From Anaerolineae bacterium (GTDB taxonomy: Bacteria; Chloroflexota; Anaerolineae; Aggregatilineales; J027), in the NCBI GenBank assembly GCA_019913005.1, contig JAIOHL010000083.1, forward strand, positions 34,198 through 98,197: a stretch of 64,000 bases of DNA. The letters run 5' to 3'. Shown piece after piece: positions 38,701 to 47,488 of this stretch; position 1 is the stretch's first letter; each line of letters starts with the position of its first letter. A program made the translations under genes and the position numbers. Below the pieces are notes generated by a model that worked only from the letters and a program-made list of their open reading frames with translations, ran no database searches and was not told the origin of the DNA.

Positions 38701-39028
38701 AGAGGTACAGGAGGCGGAAGAGGAAACCGTGCCCCCATGGGAGCGCGGCATGACGCGACTCGAAACGCTGTCCGAACTCGACCCGATGCTGGAAGAGGCA
38801 CTTAGCTTGGTGGTGTTGGATGGGGAAGCCTCTGCATCCTTGATTCAGCGACGTTTAGGAATTGGCTATCCGCGTGCCGCCCGATTGATGGATTCGCTGC
38901 ACGAATTGGGCATTATCGGTGAACCATTGGCAGGAGGCAGAAGCCGCCGTGTCTTGGTAAAATCTATTGACGAAGCACGCCGGATGGTGCGGAACAACCG
39001 TCGCAAGCCACCGGGGAGTGAGTCATAA
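35708..39028 (+). CDS. ftsK: DNA translocase FtsK/SpoIIIE
   Basis: Pumps chromosomal DNA through the division septum and aligns dif sites. The 1106-residue protein has an unusually long low-complexity basic head (residues 1-140, rich in Ser, Thr, Lys and Ala). About four transmembrane helices (170-350) follow, then a Pro-rich linker (370-560). The motor has Walker A GTTGSGKSV near residue 768 and Walker B VIVIDEIGDLMM near 875. The C-terminal gamma winged helix begins SLVVLDGEASASLIQRRLGI. A GTG at 35699 would add three residues. A hairpin terminator follows at 39069. Confidence 0.95.
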   Translation: MSDRNTPPRKPSETPKPARTSSTSSSASGKKSTTTTKTAAQAPSKGTSKKTTGSASVVSSRTSAPKTPVSSKSTGTTKSTTGTTGKSAVGSAKTATSKTPPSKMATPAKSTKSAAGTSKTAKTTTKTAASSKTTSARMTSARPQPTPRPVRTPRPPNPNSFGNRLRRFLEDPDAFRNLGQTMPSWADELGAILLIIVGIFVFTALLNPVGDAAVATSLATGLKQAFGVGAFVTALTIFGMGILLLLPKINIHLNLKFDWMRILAVEIAFISLQGLFHLLAFEEEGRALAREGKGGGYVGWAISSILTTVLGQYLSIIVLTIGMAYSLMLALHIRRHHIRQSLEWVGTRSQDLSMRVRPAIPQRPAVQPNGDITTQERMIGASVVASAVATMAHPISVQEMPVYTPQANIPSAGVKVEVPYGNYARPDVTPAPVPPTPPPLPPQVLPGIQNPDPVPTRAERPARPTRPEPMGRSVPPPLPLAALPQTTVEEQPAEIQSPAVPIPEVEAERLSIETVSSVADEAVTAVNLENEIEDMQDDENEMLPRRNTLVINGQVVNLPVKENGEAVKPRSSNSNPINGNGGNGRRYFTVDGFQDRRMVGQRPVELPPFELLHYTHLRLPSEDEVNNNARIIEHTMMEFDVDADVIDVRVGPTVTQYAVSPIKEVINDAGERVVIRTRVGKIAALQNDLALALSARSVRIEAPVPGHSYVGIEVPNREPSVVDLRSVLESEASYKERHKPLAVPLGRDVSGDPIVADLASMPHMLIAGTTGSGKSVCLTAMIASLVANNTPDRLRLIILDPKMVEMVHFNGLPHLLGPVETDGERIIGVLRWSTREMDRRYKLLEHENARHLEAYNKTVVKKGKPEEQLPYIVIVIDEIGDLMMTRPDETEKTVTRLAQKARAAGMHLVIATQRPSVDVITGLIKANFPARISFAVASGTDSRVILDTVGAESLVGKGDMLFLAPDAAGPKRIQGCYVSDEELYEIVMYWKAWHTEQQEVQEAEEETVPPWERGMTRLETLSELDPMLEEALSLVVLDGEASASLIQRRLGIGYPRAARLMDSLHELGIIGEPLAGGRSRRVLVKSIDEARRMVRNNRRKPPGSES

Positions 39029-39068
39029 AACACTGAACCGCATGGCAAAATCGCATATTTGAAACGAC

Positions 39069-39093
39069 AGGGCAGGTGAATCATCTGCCCTTT
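39069..39093 (+). terminator. Terminator of ftsK
   Basis: AGGGCAG-(9)-CTGCCCT followed by TT. The GTG at 39076 lies in its loop, which argues against that codon as a start for the next gene. Confidence 0.65.
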
Positions 39094-39135
39094 GCCAACC
39101 CTTATTTATTACACAAGATTGGGCCGGGAAAATCT

Positions 39136-41706
39136 ATGTTCCGACGGGATCGTAAAAAAAAGCAGGATAAATCCTCCAAAAAACAGACCGAGCAAACACA
39201 GACACCGATACCCAATGAACAGGGAAATCCACCCGAACGCTATGCCAAAGTTGCCGAAAAGATGGCAAAGCAGTTCGCCAAACCCCCTGTGACCGGTTCA
39301 TTGAAAACCCCCGGCATTATTCAACATGTTCAACAAATCCCCGGCGGGGCGATCATTCATGCCGCCAATGCCTCGATTTCAGTGATATTTTATCAACCGA
39401 ATCTTGTGGAAATTCGGATGCGGCCTGATCGTCAATTCTCGCCTGTTTTTTCGTATGCTCTAAGTGAAACGTTTAAATTCGCACCTCAAGCCGCAACCGT
39501 CACCGAGGATACCGATACAGTCGTCATTGGGGCAGGAGGAATGGCCTGTGTTTTCAGCCGCACGACCACCCAACTGCGGATTTATATGACCAATGGGCAA
39601 GAGGTTAGTGTTGAGAGTGGTTTTAGCTGGCTGGGTGAAAAAGTCACATGGCAACGCCAATTACCCGCCGATGAGGGCTGTTATGGATTGGGCCAGCGGG
39701 GATGGGGGTTGAATCTACGGGGCCGCAAATGGGCCTTATGGAATTTTGACCCGGTGGGTTATGGACGTGGTACCGACCCAGTTTATTACAGCATTCCGTT
39801 CTATATGGGTGTGCATCCCGAATATGCCATCGGCGTGTTATGGGATAATCCGGCACGTGGTACGGTTGATCTCGGTGTAGAACGAGCCAACCAAATGGCT
39901 TTTAGCGCGGATTCAGGTGAACTACGTCTGTATTTCATGGCCGACGAAAAACCCGATGCCGTCTTGAAACACTACCTAGAATTGACAGGCTTGCCGCCGC
40001 TGCTGCCGCTGTGGGCCTTTGGTTATCAACAGTCGCGGTGGGGGTATGTGCCGTCCAATAAATTCCGCGAACTTGCCAGAGAATTTCGCCAACGGTTGAT
40101 TCCCTGTGATGTCCTGCATTTTGATATTGATTATATGGATGGACACCGCGTTTTTACCTATAACAAAGAGACTTTTGGCGATCTGCCAGCCCTGCTTTCC
40201 GAACTGGGTAAACAGGGATTTAAGGCCGTTTCGATTGTTGATCCGGCTATCAAGGTTGACCTTGATTATGAGACGTTTCGGGATGGGCAAGAACGCGGTA
40301 TGTTCCACACCTACCCCGATGGCCGATTATTTGTTGCGCCTGTTTGGGCGGGTGATTCAGCCTTCCCCGATTTCACCAATCCGACGGTGCGTGAATGGTG
40401 GGCTGGACAGGTCGAAAACTTGCTTAAGGTCGGGTTTGCGGGTTTATGGAACGACATGAATGAACCGACAGTGTTTTTGCCCCCCGGCCCCGGTATCGTG
40501 CCCGAATATATTCCCGCCAATTGGGAAGGGCAGGGAAATACCCATCTCGGCGGAGCGCATAATGTATACGGAATGCAGATGGCACGGGCCACACGCATAG
40601 GTCTTGAACGTGCTCGTCCTGACAAACGCCAATTTGTCCTGACACGTGCTGCATATGCCGGAGCACAGCGGTATACGGTTTCATGGACGGGGGATAATCG
40701 TTCAGAATGGGATCATCTGCGCCTCTCGATTAGTGTGGTACTCAATCTCGGCCTGTCGGGGATGTTCTTTACCGGGCCGGACATTGGCGGGTTTATGGGC
40801 GATTGCGAACCTGAAATGTATGCCCGCTGGATTCAAGTTGCCAGCTTGCTGCCGTTCTGCCGGACGCATACCTGTACAGGTACAGCAGATCAGGAGCCAT
40901 GGAGTTTTGGGCCAGAGGTTGAAAAGATTGCGCGGAAATATATCGAACTGCGCTATCAATTGCTGCCCTATCTCTATTCGACGTATGTGCAAGGGGCGCA
41001 AAATGGCGTGCCGATGATCCGTCCAACCTTTTGGGACGACCCCAGCGACACCCGACTGTACGACCAAGATGATGCCTATATGGTCGGGGATGCCTTGCTG
41101 GTTGCGCCGATATTGGAACAAGGGGCAACTAAACGTGAACTCTATCTGCCACGCGGGGTTTGGTATAATTTTTGGACACGCAAACTGATTGACGGCTCAC
41201 GCACGATTGAACTAGAAGCGCCGCTTGATCAAATGCCAATTTTTGTGCGGGCGGGGCGCGTGGTCCCGATGTGGCCCGTAACGCAGTATGTCGGTGAGAG
41301 GCCGATTGATGAATTGCAGTTGCTGGCGTTTGCCGGGATTGGCGAAACGACCCTGTATGAAGACGCTGGCGACGGTCTGAGTTATAAAAATGGGGATTAT
41401 CGCTATTCCTATTTCAGTACCAAGTTTTTGCCGGGGGGGCAGTTCGCGGTGGAATGGCGAAGGGCCGGAAAATATCAACCCGCCTATAAAAAAGTCCGAT
41501 TGGAATTGGTCGGCATTTCTGGCGACCCCGAAATGGTGTATGTGGATGACCAAGCTGCACCACTGTGGTTTTTTGAAAACAGTATGGTCGAGGTATTGAG
41601 CAGTCCCTTTAGTCAAGTACGCATCGTTGGGAAATCGCCCGATACGTCCGAGGCGGCCAAAACGGTTGCGCGTCGTCCGGGGCCAAGCGGCGACCAAACA
41701 TCATAG
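39136..41706 (+). CDS. Glycoside hydrolase family 31 (alpha-glucosidase-type)
   Basis: The 856-residue retaining hydrolase acts on alpha-glycosidic bonds. A Lys/Gln-rich non-conserved head (about residues 1-50) precedes an N-terminal beta-sandwich and then the catalytic barrel. The nucleophile Asp lies in LWNDMNEP near residue 440, and the acid/base Asp in SWTGDNRSEWDHL near 518. The usual FDIDYMDGHRVFT, PFCRTHT and VGDALLVAPI landmarks are present. No signal peptide is seen, so it is probably intracellular. The ATG at 39136 has GGGAA upstream; an earlier GTG at 39076 lies inside the ftsK terminator. Its end overlaps the convergent SDR gene by 6 bases. Confidence 0.92.
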   Translation: MFRRDRKKKQDKSSKKQTEQTQTPIPNEQGNPPERYAKVAEKMAKQFAKPPVTGSLKTPGIIQHVQQIPGGAIIHAANASISVIFYQPNLVEIRMRPDRQFSPVFSYALSETFKFAPQAATVTEDTDTVVIGAGGMACVFSRTTTQLRIYMTNGQEVSVESGFSWLGEKVTWQRQLPADEGCYGLGQRGWGLNLRGRKWALWNFDPVGYGRGTDPVYYSIPFYMGVHPEYAIGVLWDNPARGTVDLGVERANQMAFSADSGELRLYFMADEKPDAVLKHYLELTGLPPLLPLWAFGYQQSRWGYVPSNKFRELAREFRQRLIPCDVLHFDIDYMDGHRVFTYNKETFGDLPALLSELGKQGFKAVSIVDPAIKVDLDYETFRDGQERGMFHTYPDGRLFVAPVWAGDSAFPDFTNPTVREWWAGQVENLLKVGFAGLWNDMNEPTVFLPPGPGIVPEYIPANWEGQGNTHLGGAHNVYGMQMARATRIGLERARPDKRQFVLTRAAYAGAQRYTVSWTGDNRSEWDHLRLSISVVLNLGLSGMFFTGPDIGGFMGDCEPEMYARWIQVASLLPFCRTHTCTGTADQEPWSFGPEVEKIARKYIELRYQLLPYLYSTYVQGAQNGVPMIRPTFWDDPSDTRLYDQDDAYMVGDALLVAPILEQGATKRELYLPRGVWYNFWTRKLIDGSRTIELEAPLDQMPIFVRAGRVVPMWPVTQYVGERPIDELQLLAFAGIGETTLYEDAGDGLSYKNGDYRYSYFSTKFLPGGQFAVEWRRAGKYQPAYKKVRLELVGISGDPEMVYVDDQAAPLWFFENSMVEVLSSPFSQVRIVGKSPDTSEAAKTVARRPGPSGDQTS

Positions 41707-42690
41707 GTAGCCATGATCGCGGTACCAATGATAAGTATCGGCGAAACTTTGGGTCATATCGTAATGCGGCTCACCCAATTCACGCCACGCCTTTGCGCAG
41801 TCAAAGTAGATGTAGCGCTTGCTGAGGCGGAGTTGATTGCCTTCTGCATTGCCGGGAATGGGAATATTCAAAGCACGTCCGGCGTCTACCAACAAAGCGG
41901 CGACATCCACCAACGGCGGGGGGATGGGGATTTGAGGTGGCTGTACCCCAACAATCTCAGCGATTAGATGAAGCATGGCCTTATGGCTGATGTTGACCGC
42001 GCCTAACAAATAATGCTCTCCCGTGCGGCCACGCTGGGCGGCTGCAAGATGGGCCTTTGCCACATCCCGCACATCAATCATGGTGACGCCACCCTGCATC
42101 GGGATAACCGGGACTTTTTTCTTGGCAACCTCAATCACCAGACTGCCCGAAATCAAATTGAGATCACCCGGCCCAATAATGACGGCAGGATTGAGAATTA
42201 CACAGTCGAGACCACGCTGAATAGCACGATAGACTTCGGCTTCGGCGAGAAATTTGCTGTGACCATAGGGAGTTAGACGGGGATTGACATTAAAATAGGT
42301 GTGTTCATCAGCGGGATAGCCGTCCTCCCGATGGCCCATCGCGGCGGCACTGCTGGTAAAGATAAAACGGCGCACCCCGGCTTTTTGGCTGACTTCTAAT
42401 AACAGGCGGGTGCCATCCACATTAACACGATAAATGGCTTCCTTGTCCTGCCGCCAGTAATCCGCAATAGCCGCGACATGAAACACCCAATGCACCCCCG
42501 CCAATGCCTGCTCCAAAAATTCAGGGTCCGCCATATCGCCAATAAAATGTTGTACCGATAGGTCGGCAATGGCGTCTAAACGGCTGGACTGGCGGCGCAA
42601 AATCCGCACCTCATGTCCAGCAGCTAGGAGAGTTCGCGCGACCCATGAGCCGACAAATCCTGTTGCACCCGTTACCAGTGCGATTGCCAT
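41701..42690 (-). CDS. NAD-dependent epimerase / dihydroflavonol reductase-like SDR
   Basis: The 329-residue extended short-chain dehydrogenase. The NAD(P)-binding motif is VTGATGFVGSWVA; the catalytic triad is shown by FTSSAAAMG (Ser), YGHSK (Tyr and Lys) and the NPAVIIGPGD loop. It resembles hopanoid- or sugar-linked HpnA-type epimerases; the true substrate is unknown. The gene follows the response-regulator gene by 6 bases, on the same strand, and meets the GH31 gene tail to tail. Confidence 0.85.
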   Translation of the reverse strand: MAIALVTGATGFVGSWVARTLLAAGHEVRILRRQSSRLDAIADLSVQHFIGDMADPEFLEQALAGVHWVFHVAAIADYWRQDKEAIYRVNVDGTRLLLEVSQKAGVRRFIFTSSAAAMGHREDGYPADEHTYFNVNPRLTPYGHSKFLAEAEVYRAIQRGLDCVILNPAVIIGPGDLNLISGSLVIEVAKKKVPVIPMQGGVTMIDVRDVAKAHLAAAQRGRTGEHYLLGAVNISHKAMLHLIAEIVGVQPPQIPIPPPLVDVAALLVDAGRALNIPIPGNAEGNQLRLSKRYIYFDCAKAWRELGEPHYDMTQSFADTYHWYRDHGYL

Positions 42691-42696
42691 TATGGT

Positions 42697-43467
42697 CTAG
42701 TCCTGTGGTTGTGAAGAATCGGCTTCATCCGGTGGTAGGAATTGATGGGTCTCAGAGTCATCCAATGCGGTAAAACGCATAAACGCCCGTTCCTGTGCGC
42801 TCATTTCGGCGGGGTATTCGTTACGATCAGAGGCTTCCATAATGCGATAGCCCTCTTTGATATAACTGCGTATGGTATGGGGACTGACCCCCATTTCGTC
42901 AGCGGCAAGGTCAGCGCTCATGCCTTCCACCACACAGAGTTGGATGGCTTGGCGGATACGATCCGTTAGTTCGGGATAGGGCCGCTGCTTTGGTAGAACC
43001 AGTGCGTTGACCAGCGATTTGTCTGCTTTGTTCTTGATGACTTTTTCGACACTGGATGAGATGGCAAAAGAGACATTTTGTAGCCATGCAATGGTGCTGG
43101 CGATTTGGAGGCCCACATCGTTGCGTACCAGATACCCAACCGCCCGACCTTCCAGCGCGGCCCAAGCAAAGTCGGTGCGTGGAAGGTGTTCTAAAACCAC
43201 TACCTTTACATCAGGTATCTTGGCACGGATGCGAATAATAATGGCTTTTAGATCGTCGGCGGTTTCAATATCTTCAGTATCCAAGAGCACAGTATCGGGC
43301 CATTCTGCATCGGCGCGACGGTCTAACCACTCAAAAATACCATTGACTGTTTGGGTCAACGCCACAACCCGCGTCCGCCTATCCCATGCTAGATAACTGT
43401 TAATCGCGTGCAGGCCATAAAAATCATGGTCACAGATCATCACCTTAAGATTGACGTGAAGTGTCAT
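42697..43467 (-). CDS. Response-regulator-like protein with C-terminal HTH
   Basis: The 256-residue protein has a receiver-like domain (MICDHDFYGLHAINSYL; Asp in TVLLDTEDIE as possible phospho-acceptor; GYLVRNDV near the end). A LuxR/NarL-like HTH follows (VVEGMSADLAADEMGVSPHTIRSYIKEGYRI) and an acidic, Pro-rich tail. The receiver lacks the usual DD pair in clean form (HDF in place of DDD), so signalling may be phosphorylation-independent. No histidine kinase is nearby. A GGGGGAAGAG ribosome site precedes the ATG. It precedes the SDR gene as a likely operon. Confidence 0.75.
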   Translation of the reverse strand: MTLHVNLKVMICDHDFYGLHAINSYLAWDRRTRVVALTQTVNGIFEWLDRRADAEWPDTVLLDTEDIETADDLKAIIIRIRAKIPDVKVVVLEHLPRTDFAWAALEGRAVGYLVRNDVGLQIASTIAWLQNVSFAISSSVEKVIKNKADKSLVNALVLPKQRPYPELTDRIRQAIQLCVVEGMSADLAADEMGVSPHTIRSYIKEGYRIMEASDRNEYPAEMSAQERAFMRFTALDDSETHQFLPPDEADSSQPQD

Positions 43468-43501
43468 CTCTTCCCCCTGACAACATCCTTTTGGTTTATC
43501 C

Positions 43502-43951
43502 TCATTCGCCCGTTGATGGAATTAAAGGTATGGATTGGCTGGTATCTATAGGCGTTCCCCCGCCCCCAACATCAGCCACATCATCCCCGCCTAATGGCAT
43601 CGTCCTTTCAATTTCTTCCGGTGTTTGCCCACTTTCCAAACGTTCGACAACTTCATCAAACTCAGTGCCCAAATCCTCGTCTAATTGACTGCCAAAATGA
43701 CGCATGACCCGGCCTAGCGTTTGAGGATCAGCATTTTCCAGTTCAGCAAGGGCGTCTAAATCCCCCGATTCGATACGGTCTAATTGGACGGAATTGGAAC
43801 GTGCAATGGCAACACGGCGGATGATGCGGGTGACGTTGGTGCTACCTGTATAGGGGCTACGTGGCACAGCCCCATCAAAATCGGCATAGGTTTTATAGCT
43901 GATTTCAAAATGTCGGCCAGTCTCGTTGCAGCGATATTCGTAGGTGGGCAT
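43502..43951 (-). CDS. FmdB-like protein with degenerate zinc ribbon
   Basis: The 149-residue protein opens with the FmdB start (MPTYEYRCNETGRHFE), but three of the four zinc-ligand cysteines are gone: CNET replaces CxxC and RSPYTGS replaces CPxCGS. The rest is acidic (ERLESGQTPEEIERTMPLGG). A zinc ribbon probably no longer forms. Standing between the response regulator and sua5, it may still act as a small binding protein. Function unknown. Confidence 0.7.
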   Translation of the reverse strand: MPTYEYRCNETGRHFEISYKTYADFDGAVPRSPYTGSTNVTRIIRRVAIARSNSVQLDRIESGDLDALAELENADPQTLGRVMRHFGSQLDEDLGTEFDEVVERLESGQTPEEIERTMPLGGDDVADVGGGGTPIDTSQSIPLIPSTGE

Positions 43952-44016
43952 TGAGTTTCAAGTCCGCGATTCAGTATGTTTACCATACTCAAGTATACTG
44001 CTAGTATGGCAGGTCG

Positions 44017-45096
44017 CTAGTCTGGAATGGTGATGACTTTCCCCTCGGCGGCACGAATCAGACGGTCCCAAATCGCCAGACCCAAGCCTTCCTGCACAAA
44101 ACTCTTGACCAAGATGACATCTACCCCTAGAAAATCGAGGGTACGCATCCCGGCAAACAAATTTCTAGCAATCATTTCGAGGTCAGTACGGGGGCCAAGT
44201 TCCGCTAATTGGATGGGCAGACGGGCAAAATAGGGACGATCTTCTTCGGAGGTCAAAACACCAACTGACTTACCTTCCACGACCAAACGCTGGATAGCTG
44301 CCTGCATATGAGCAACGACTTTGGCGTCATCCGGGCCAGTAAAAAGCATCAATTCGGCATTGGGAGAGTAATGTTTCAGCAGCATTCCCGGTGAGGTCAT
44401 GCCCTGTTTGCTTTCTTCTGTCCCTACAAAACGCTGCTTGATCTGTAGATTGGGAATCATGACCCGCAGTGGTTCAATCAATGCACCACCGGGGCGCAAA
44501 ATCGTTGGGGTGGCCTGTGTCAAGTCCAGCACGGTTGATTCGACGCCGATGGAAGTCGCGCCACCATCCAAGACTAAATCCACACAGCCTTCCAAATCTT
44601 CCAAAACGTGTTGGGCAGTCGTCGGGCTGGGGCGAGAAAAACGGTTAGCGCTGGGGGCGGCAATTGGCACATCCGCCGCTTTCAACAGAGCAAGAGCGAC
44701 AGGGTGACTCGGTACACGCACGGCAACAGTGTCTAAGCCAGCAGTGACGATGGTTGGCACACGCGGCTGACGTTTTAAAACAAGGGTTAACGGACCCGGC
44801 CAAAAGGCTTGGGCGAGTTGTAAGGCAAGTTGGGGAATATCCTTTGCCACCAACTCTAGTTGGTGCCGGGATGAAAGGTGCAAGATGATGGGGTCGGACG
44901 TGGGACGAGCTTTGGCGGTAAAAATATGCTCGACTGCCACCGCATCAAAACCATTTGCGCCAAGTCCATAGACGGTTTCGGTGGGGAAGGCAACTAACCC
45001 ACCAGCACGGATGCGTTCGGCGGCTTGTTTAATTAGATGCGCTTCGGGATGCTGGGCATTCAAGTGAAGGACTTGTGTTTCAGCGGAATAGGTCAT
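44017..45096 (-). CDS. Threonylcarbamoyl-AMP synthase (Sua5/YrdC type)
   Basis: Makes threonylcarbamoyl-AMP for the universal t6A37 modification of ANN-decoding tRNAs. The 359-residue protein has the YrdC domain (GGLVAFPTETVYGLGANG; KARPTSDPIILHL; APSANRFSRPSPTTAQHV; DGGATSIGVESTVLD) and the C-terminal Sua5 domain (about residue 225 onward), so it is the long Sua5 form rather than TsaC. It lies 6 bases downstream of rarA, probably cotranscribed. No other t6A gene is adjacent. Confidence 0.93.
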   Translation of the reverse strand: MTYSAETQVLHLNAQHPEAHLIKQAAERIRAGGLVAFPTETVYGLGANGFDAVAVEHIFTAKARPTSDPIILHLSSRHQLELVAKDIPQLALQLAQAFWPGPLTLVLKRQPRVPTIVTAGLDTVAVRVPSHPVALALLKAADVPIAAPSANRFSRPSPTTAQHVLEDLEGCVDLVLDGGATSIGVESTVLDLTQATPTILRPGGALIEPLRVMIPNLQIKQRFVGTEESKQGMTSPGMLLKHYSPNAELMLFTGPDDAKVVAHMQAAIQRLVVEGKSVGVLTSEEDRPYFARLPIQLAELGPRTDLEMIARNLFAGMRTLDFLGVDVILVKSFVQEGLGLAIWDRLIRAAEGKVITIPD

Positions 45097-45102
45097 GAGT
45101 CT

Positions 45103-46305
45103 TTAAGCATCCTCTCGTTTGATGCGAGGGTGGTAGTAGCGGCGGCCTTTCAACTTATCCGGCAGCAAATCCGCATCGGTATATGCTTCGTAGCCCTTGC
45201 CATAGCCGAGGTCTTTCATCAGGCCAGTCGGGGCGTTGCGTAAATTTAAGGGAATCGGTTGGTTGCCCAAGCGCTGCACATCATCGAGGGCTGCAAAATA
45301 GGCTTCGTAAGCACTGCGGTCTTTTTTCGCCGAGGCCAGATACACCACCCCATGCGCAAGGTTAATGGCACATTCGGGATAGCCAATCGTTTCGACAGCA
45401 CGAAAAACTTCATTGGCAACCACTAAGGCAGTGGGTTGGGCCATGCCAATGTCTTCGGACGCAAAAATGACCATGCGGCGAGCAATAAATTTCGGGTCTT
45501 CGCCTGCGTCTATCATGCGAGCCAAATAATAGAGGGCAGCATCCACATTGCTGGCACGCATACTCTTGATAAAGGCGCTGATGGTGTTGTAATGCTCCTC
45601 GCCTTTTTTATCAAACCGTAAATGAGCTGATTGCAGGGTGCGTTTGAGCGTATCTACGGTGACTTCGTGATAGAGATCGGCGGTGTTTTCCAGCAGGGTA
45701 ATCCCTTGTCGCGCATCCCCATTCGCCATACTGACCAGCCACTCCCGCGCCTCCTCATCAGGATCAACCGGTGTATCAGGCGTATCCAGATTATATTGTT
45801 CAACGGCCCGCTGAATGATGGCGTGCATTTCTTCAGGGGTCAGTTCACGCAGTGTAAATACCCGACAGCGCGACAGCAAAGGGGCAATCACCTCAAAACT
45901 CGGATTCTCGGTGGTTGCGCCAATCAGAGTAATCATGCCAGTTTCGACAGAGGGCAGCAAAAAATCTTGCTGGGCTTTGTTGAACCGATGAATTTCATCT
46001 AAAAATAAGACGGTAGGTTGACCGTTCTGCGCTGCTGCTTCAACAACCTCGCGTACATCGGCCTTGCCTGCTGAGACTGCCGAAAGCTCCGAAAAATCCG
46101 CCCCAATTTCAGTCGCATAAATCCGCGCCAAAGTCGTTTTGCCGACGCCGGGTGGCCCCCAAAAAATCATGGAGAACAGGTGGCGTGTTTCGATAGCGAC
46201 GCGCAAAGGTTTGCCAGCACCAACGAGATGCGATTGACCCATATATTCATCAAGAGTACGGGGGCGAATACGGGCAGCAAGGGGTTCTTGTTTGATTTGA
46301 GACAT
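45103..46305 (-). CDS. rarA: Replication-associated recombination protein A (MgsA/RarA)
   Basis: An AAA+ clamp-loader-like ATPase of 400 residues that acts at stalled replication forks. P-loop [15 protein letters not shown] (about residues 52-66), Walker [25 protein letters not shown], sensor 1 [12 protein letters not shown], and a C-terminal oligomerisation domain ([20 protein letters not shown] ... [25 protein letters not shown]). Family-typical length. It is upstream of sua5 on the same strand. Confidence 0.94.
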   Translation of the reverse strand: MSQIKQEPLAARIRPRTLDEYMGQSHLVGAGKPLRVAIETRHLFSMIFWGPPGVGKTTLARIYATEIGADFSELSAVSAGKADVREVVEAAAQNGQPTVLFLDEIHRFNKAQQDFLLPSVETGMITLIGATTENPSFEVIAPLLSRCRVFTLRELTPEEMHAIIQRAVEQYNLDTPDTPVDPDEEAREWLVSMANGDARQGITLLENTADLYHEVTVDTLKRTLQSAHLRFDKKGEEHYNTISAFIKSMRASNVDAALYYLARMIDAGEDPKFIARRMVIFASEDIGMAQPTALVVANEVFRAVETIGYPECAINLAHGVVYLASAKKDRSAYEAYFAALDDVQRLGNQPIPLNLRNAPTGLMKDLGYGKGYEAYTDADLLPDKLKGRRYYHPRIKREDA

Positions 46306-46393
46306 GAAAATAAGGCCTGTCTCTATCTATAGACGGTTTAGAGGGGATTATTATAGAGGCTCAAAGCATGAAGATATAGAGTGTTTGTGCGAC

Positions 46394-47488
46394 TTACCAA
46401 CGCACCAAGAGACCTTCCATTGTGAGACCGGGGCCAAAGGCTAACAACACGCCATAATCACCGGGGGAGGGTTGGCTGCATCGTTGAATGTGGTCGAGAA
46501 CAAACAGGATGGTGGCGGAGGACATATTGCCATATTGATAAAGCACCTCATGCGAACAAACCACCTGCTCATCAGAAAGGCCCAGTTTAGCCTGCACATA
46601 GTCTACAATTTTGGTGCTGCCGGGATGAATCCCCCAAAATCGGACTTCACGCCGAGTGAGATGCTGTTGAGCCAAGAGTTGGTCCACAAATGGATCAATT
46701 TGAGCGGCTAGTAAATCGGGGACATAGCTGGAAAGATACATTTGAAAACCATGATCGGTGACATTAAATGACATATGCTTCAAGGTTTTATAGTCGCAGT
46801 GGGTAGCCGAGCAAACGAGACGTGGGCCATTTACTGTGTGACTCTCACTCGCAGTATCATCGCCAATCAATACCATCGCTGCTCCATCCGAAAATAAGGC
46901 GGACGAGACCACATTTTCGGCGGTGTCTTCTAATTGAAGATGCAACGAACACAACTCGATTGCCAGTACGAGGGCACGCCGACCTGCACGGGATAGAACT
47001 GCTTCGGTAGCCCGTAACAGGCCGGGAAACGCCCCATAACAGCCCATGCCTAAAACACAAGTGCGGCGCAAATCTGACCGCATCCCCAATCGTTCCGCCA
47101 ATAACAAATCAAGTCCGGGGATGTTAAAACCTGTGCAAGAGACCACAATGAAATCGTCAATATCATCGGGCGTATAGCCTGCTTGAGCCAATCCACAGCG
47201 GATAATTGACTCGCCCAGTGGAACTGCCTCGGCCATATAAAGATCATTGCGCGTTTGAGTGGAGCGCTCATTGGCAAAATAGCCCTGTTGGACAATGCTG
47301 TGGCGAAATCCTACCCCAGCCCGATCAAAAATTACCTGCATGGCTCTGGCGCGGCGCGGGTCTAGTTTGCCCAGTTTACGACCAAGCAGATCAACAAATT
47401 CGCCAAATATTTCTTGTTGGCTGTGCCGAGCAGTCGGAACACCCGTCGCAAGAGAGAGGATGGATGGTGAGGATAATGGTGTATTCAT
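46394..47488 (-). CDS. Type III polyketide synthase (chalcone synthase-like)
   Basis: The 364-residue homodimeric ketosynthase condenses acyl-CoA and malonyl-CoA units. The full Cys-His-Asn triad is visible: Cys150 in LGMGCYGAFPGL, His288 in WGIHPGSTKIVD and Asn321 in YQYGNMSSATI; the C-terminal LAFGPGLTMEGLLV is the family end. It overlaps the stop of the FAD gene by four bases (ATGA), so it is the third gene of a coupled operon with a methyltransferase and a flavoprotein. Such trios make alkylresorcinols, alkylpyrones or quinone-like lipids; the product is unknown here. Confidence 0.93.
   Translation of the reverse strand: MNTPLSSPSILSLATGVPTARHSQQEIFGEFVDLLGRKLGKLDPRRARAMQVIFDRAGVGFRHSIVQQGYFANERSTQTRNDLYMAEAVPLGESIIRCGLAQAGYTPDDIDDFIVVSCTGFNIPGLDLLLAERLGMRSDLRRTCVLGMGCYGAFPGLLRATEAVLSRAGRRALVLAIELCSLHLQLEDTAENVVSSALFSDGAAMVLIGDDTASESHTVNGPRLVCSATHCDYKTLKHMSFNVTDHGFQMYLSSYVPDLLAAQIDPFVDQLLAQQHLTRREVRFWGIHPGSTKIVDYVQAKLGLSDEQVVCSHEVLYQYGNMSSATILFVLDHIQRCSQPSPGDYGVLLAFGPGLTMEGLLVRW

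Noticed and set aside
39076..39135. Upstream GTG start for the GH31 gene
   Set aside because: The codon lies in the loop of the ftsK terminator, and the ATG at 39136 has a proper ribosome site.
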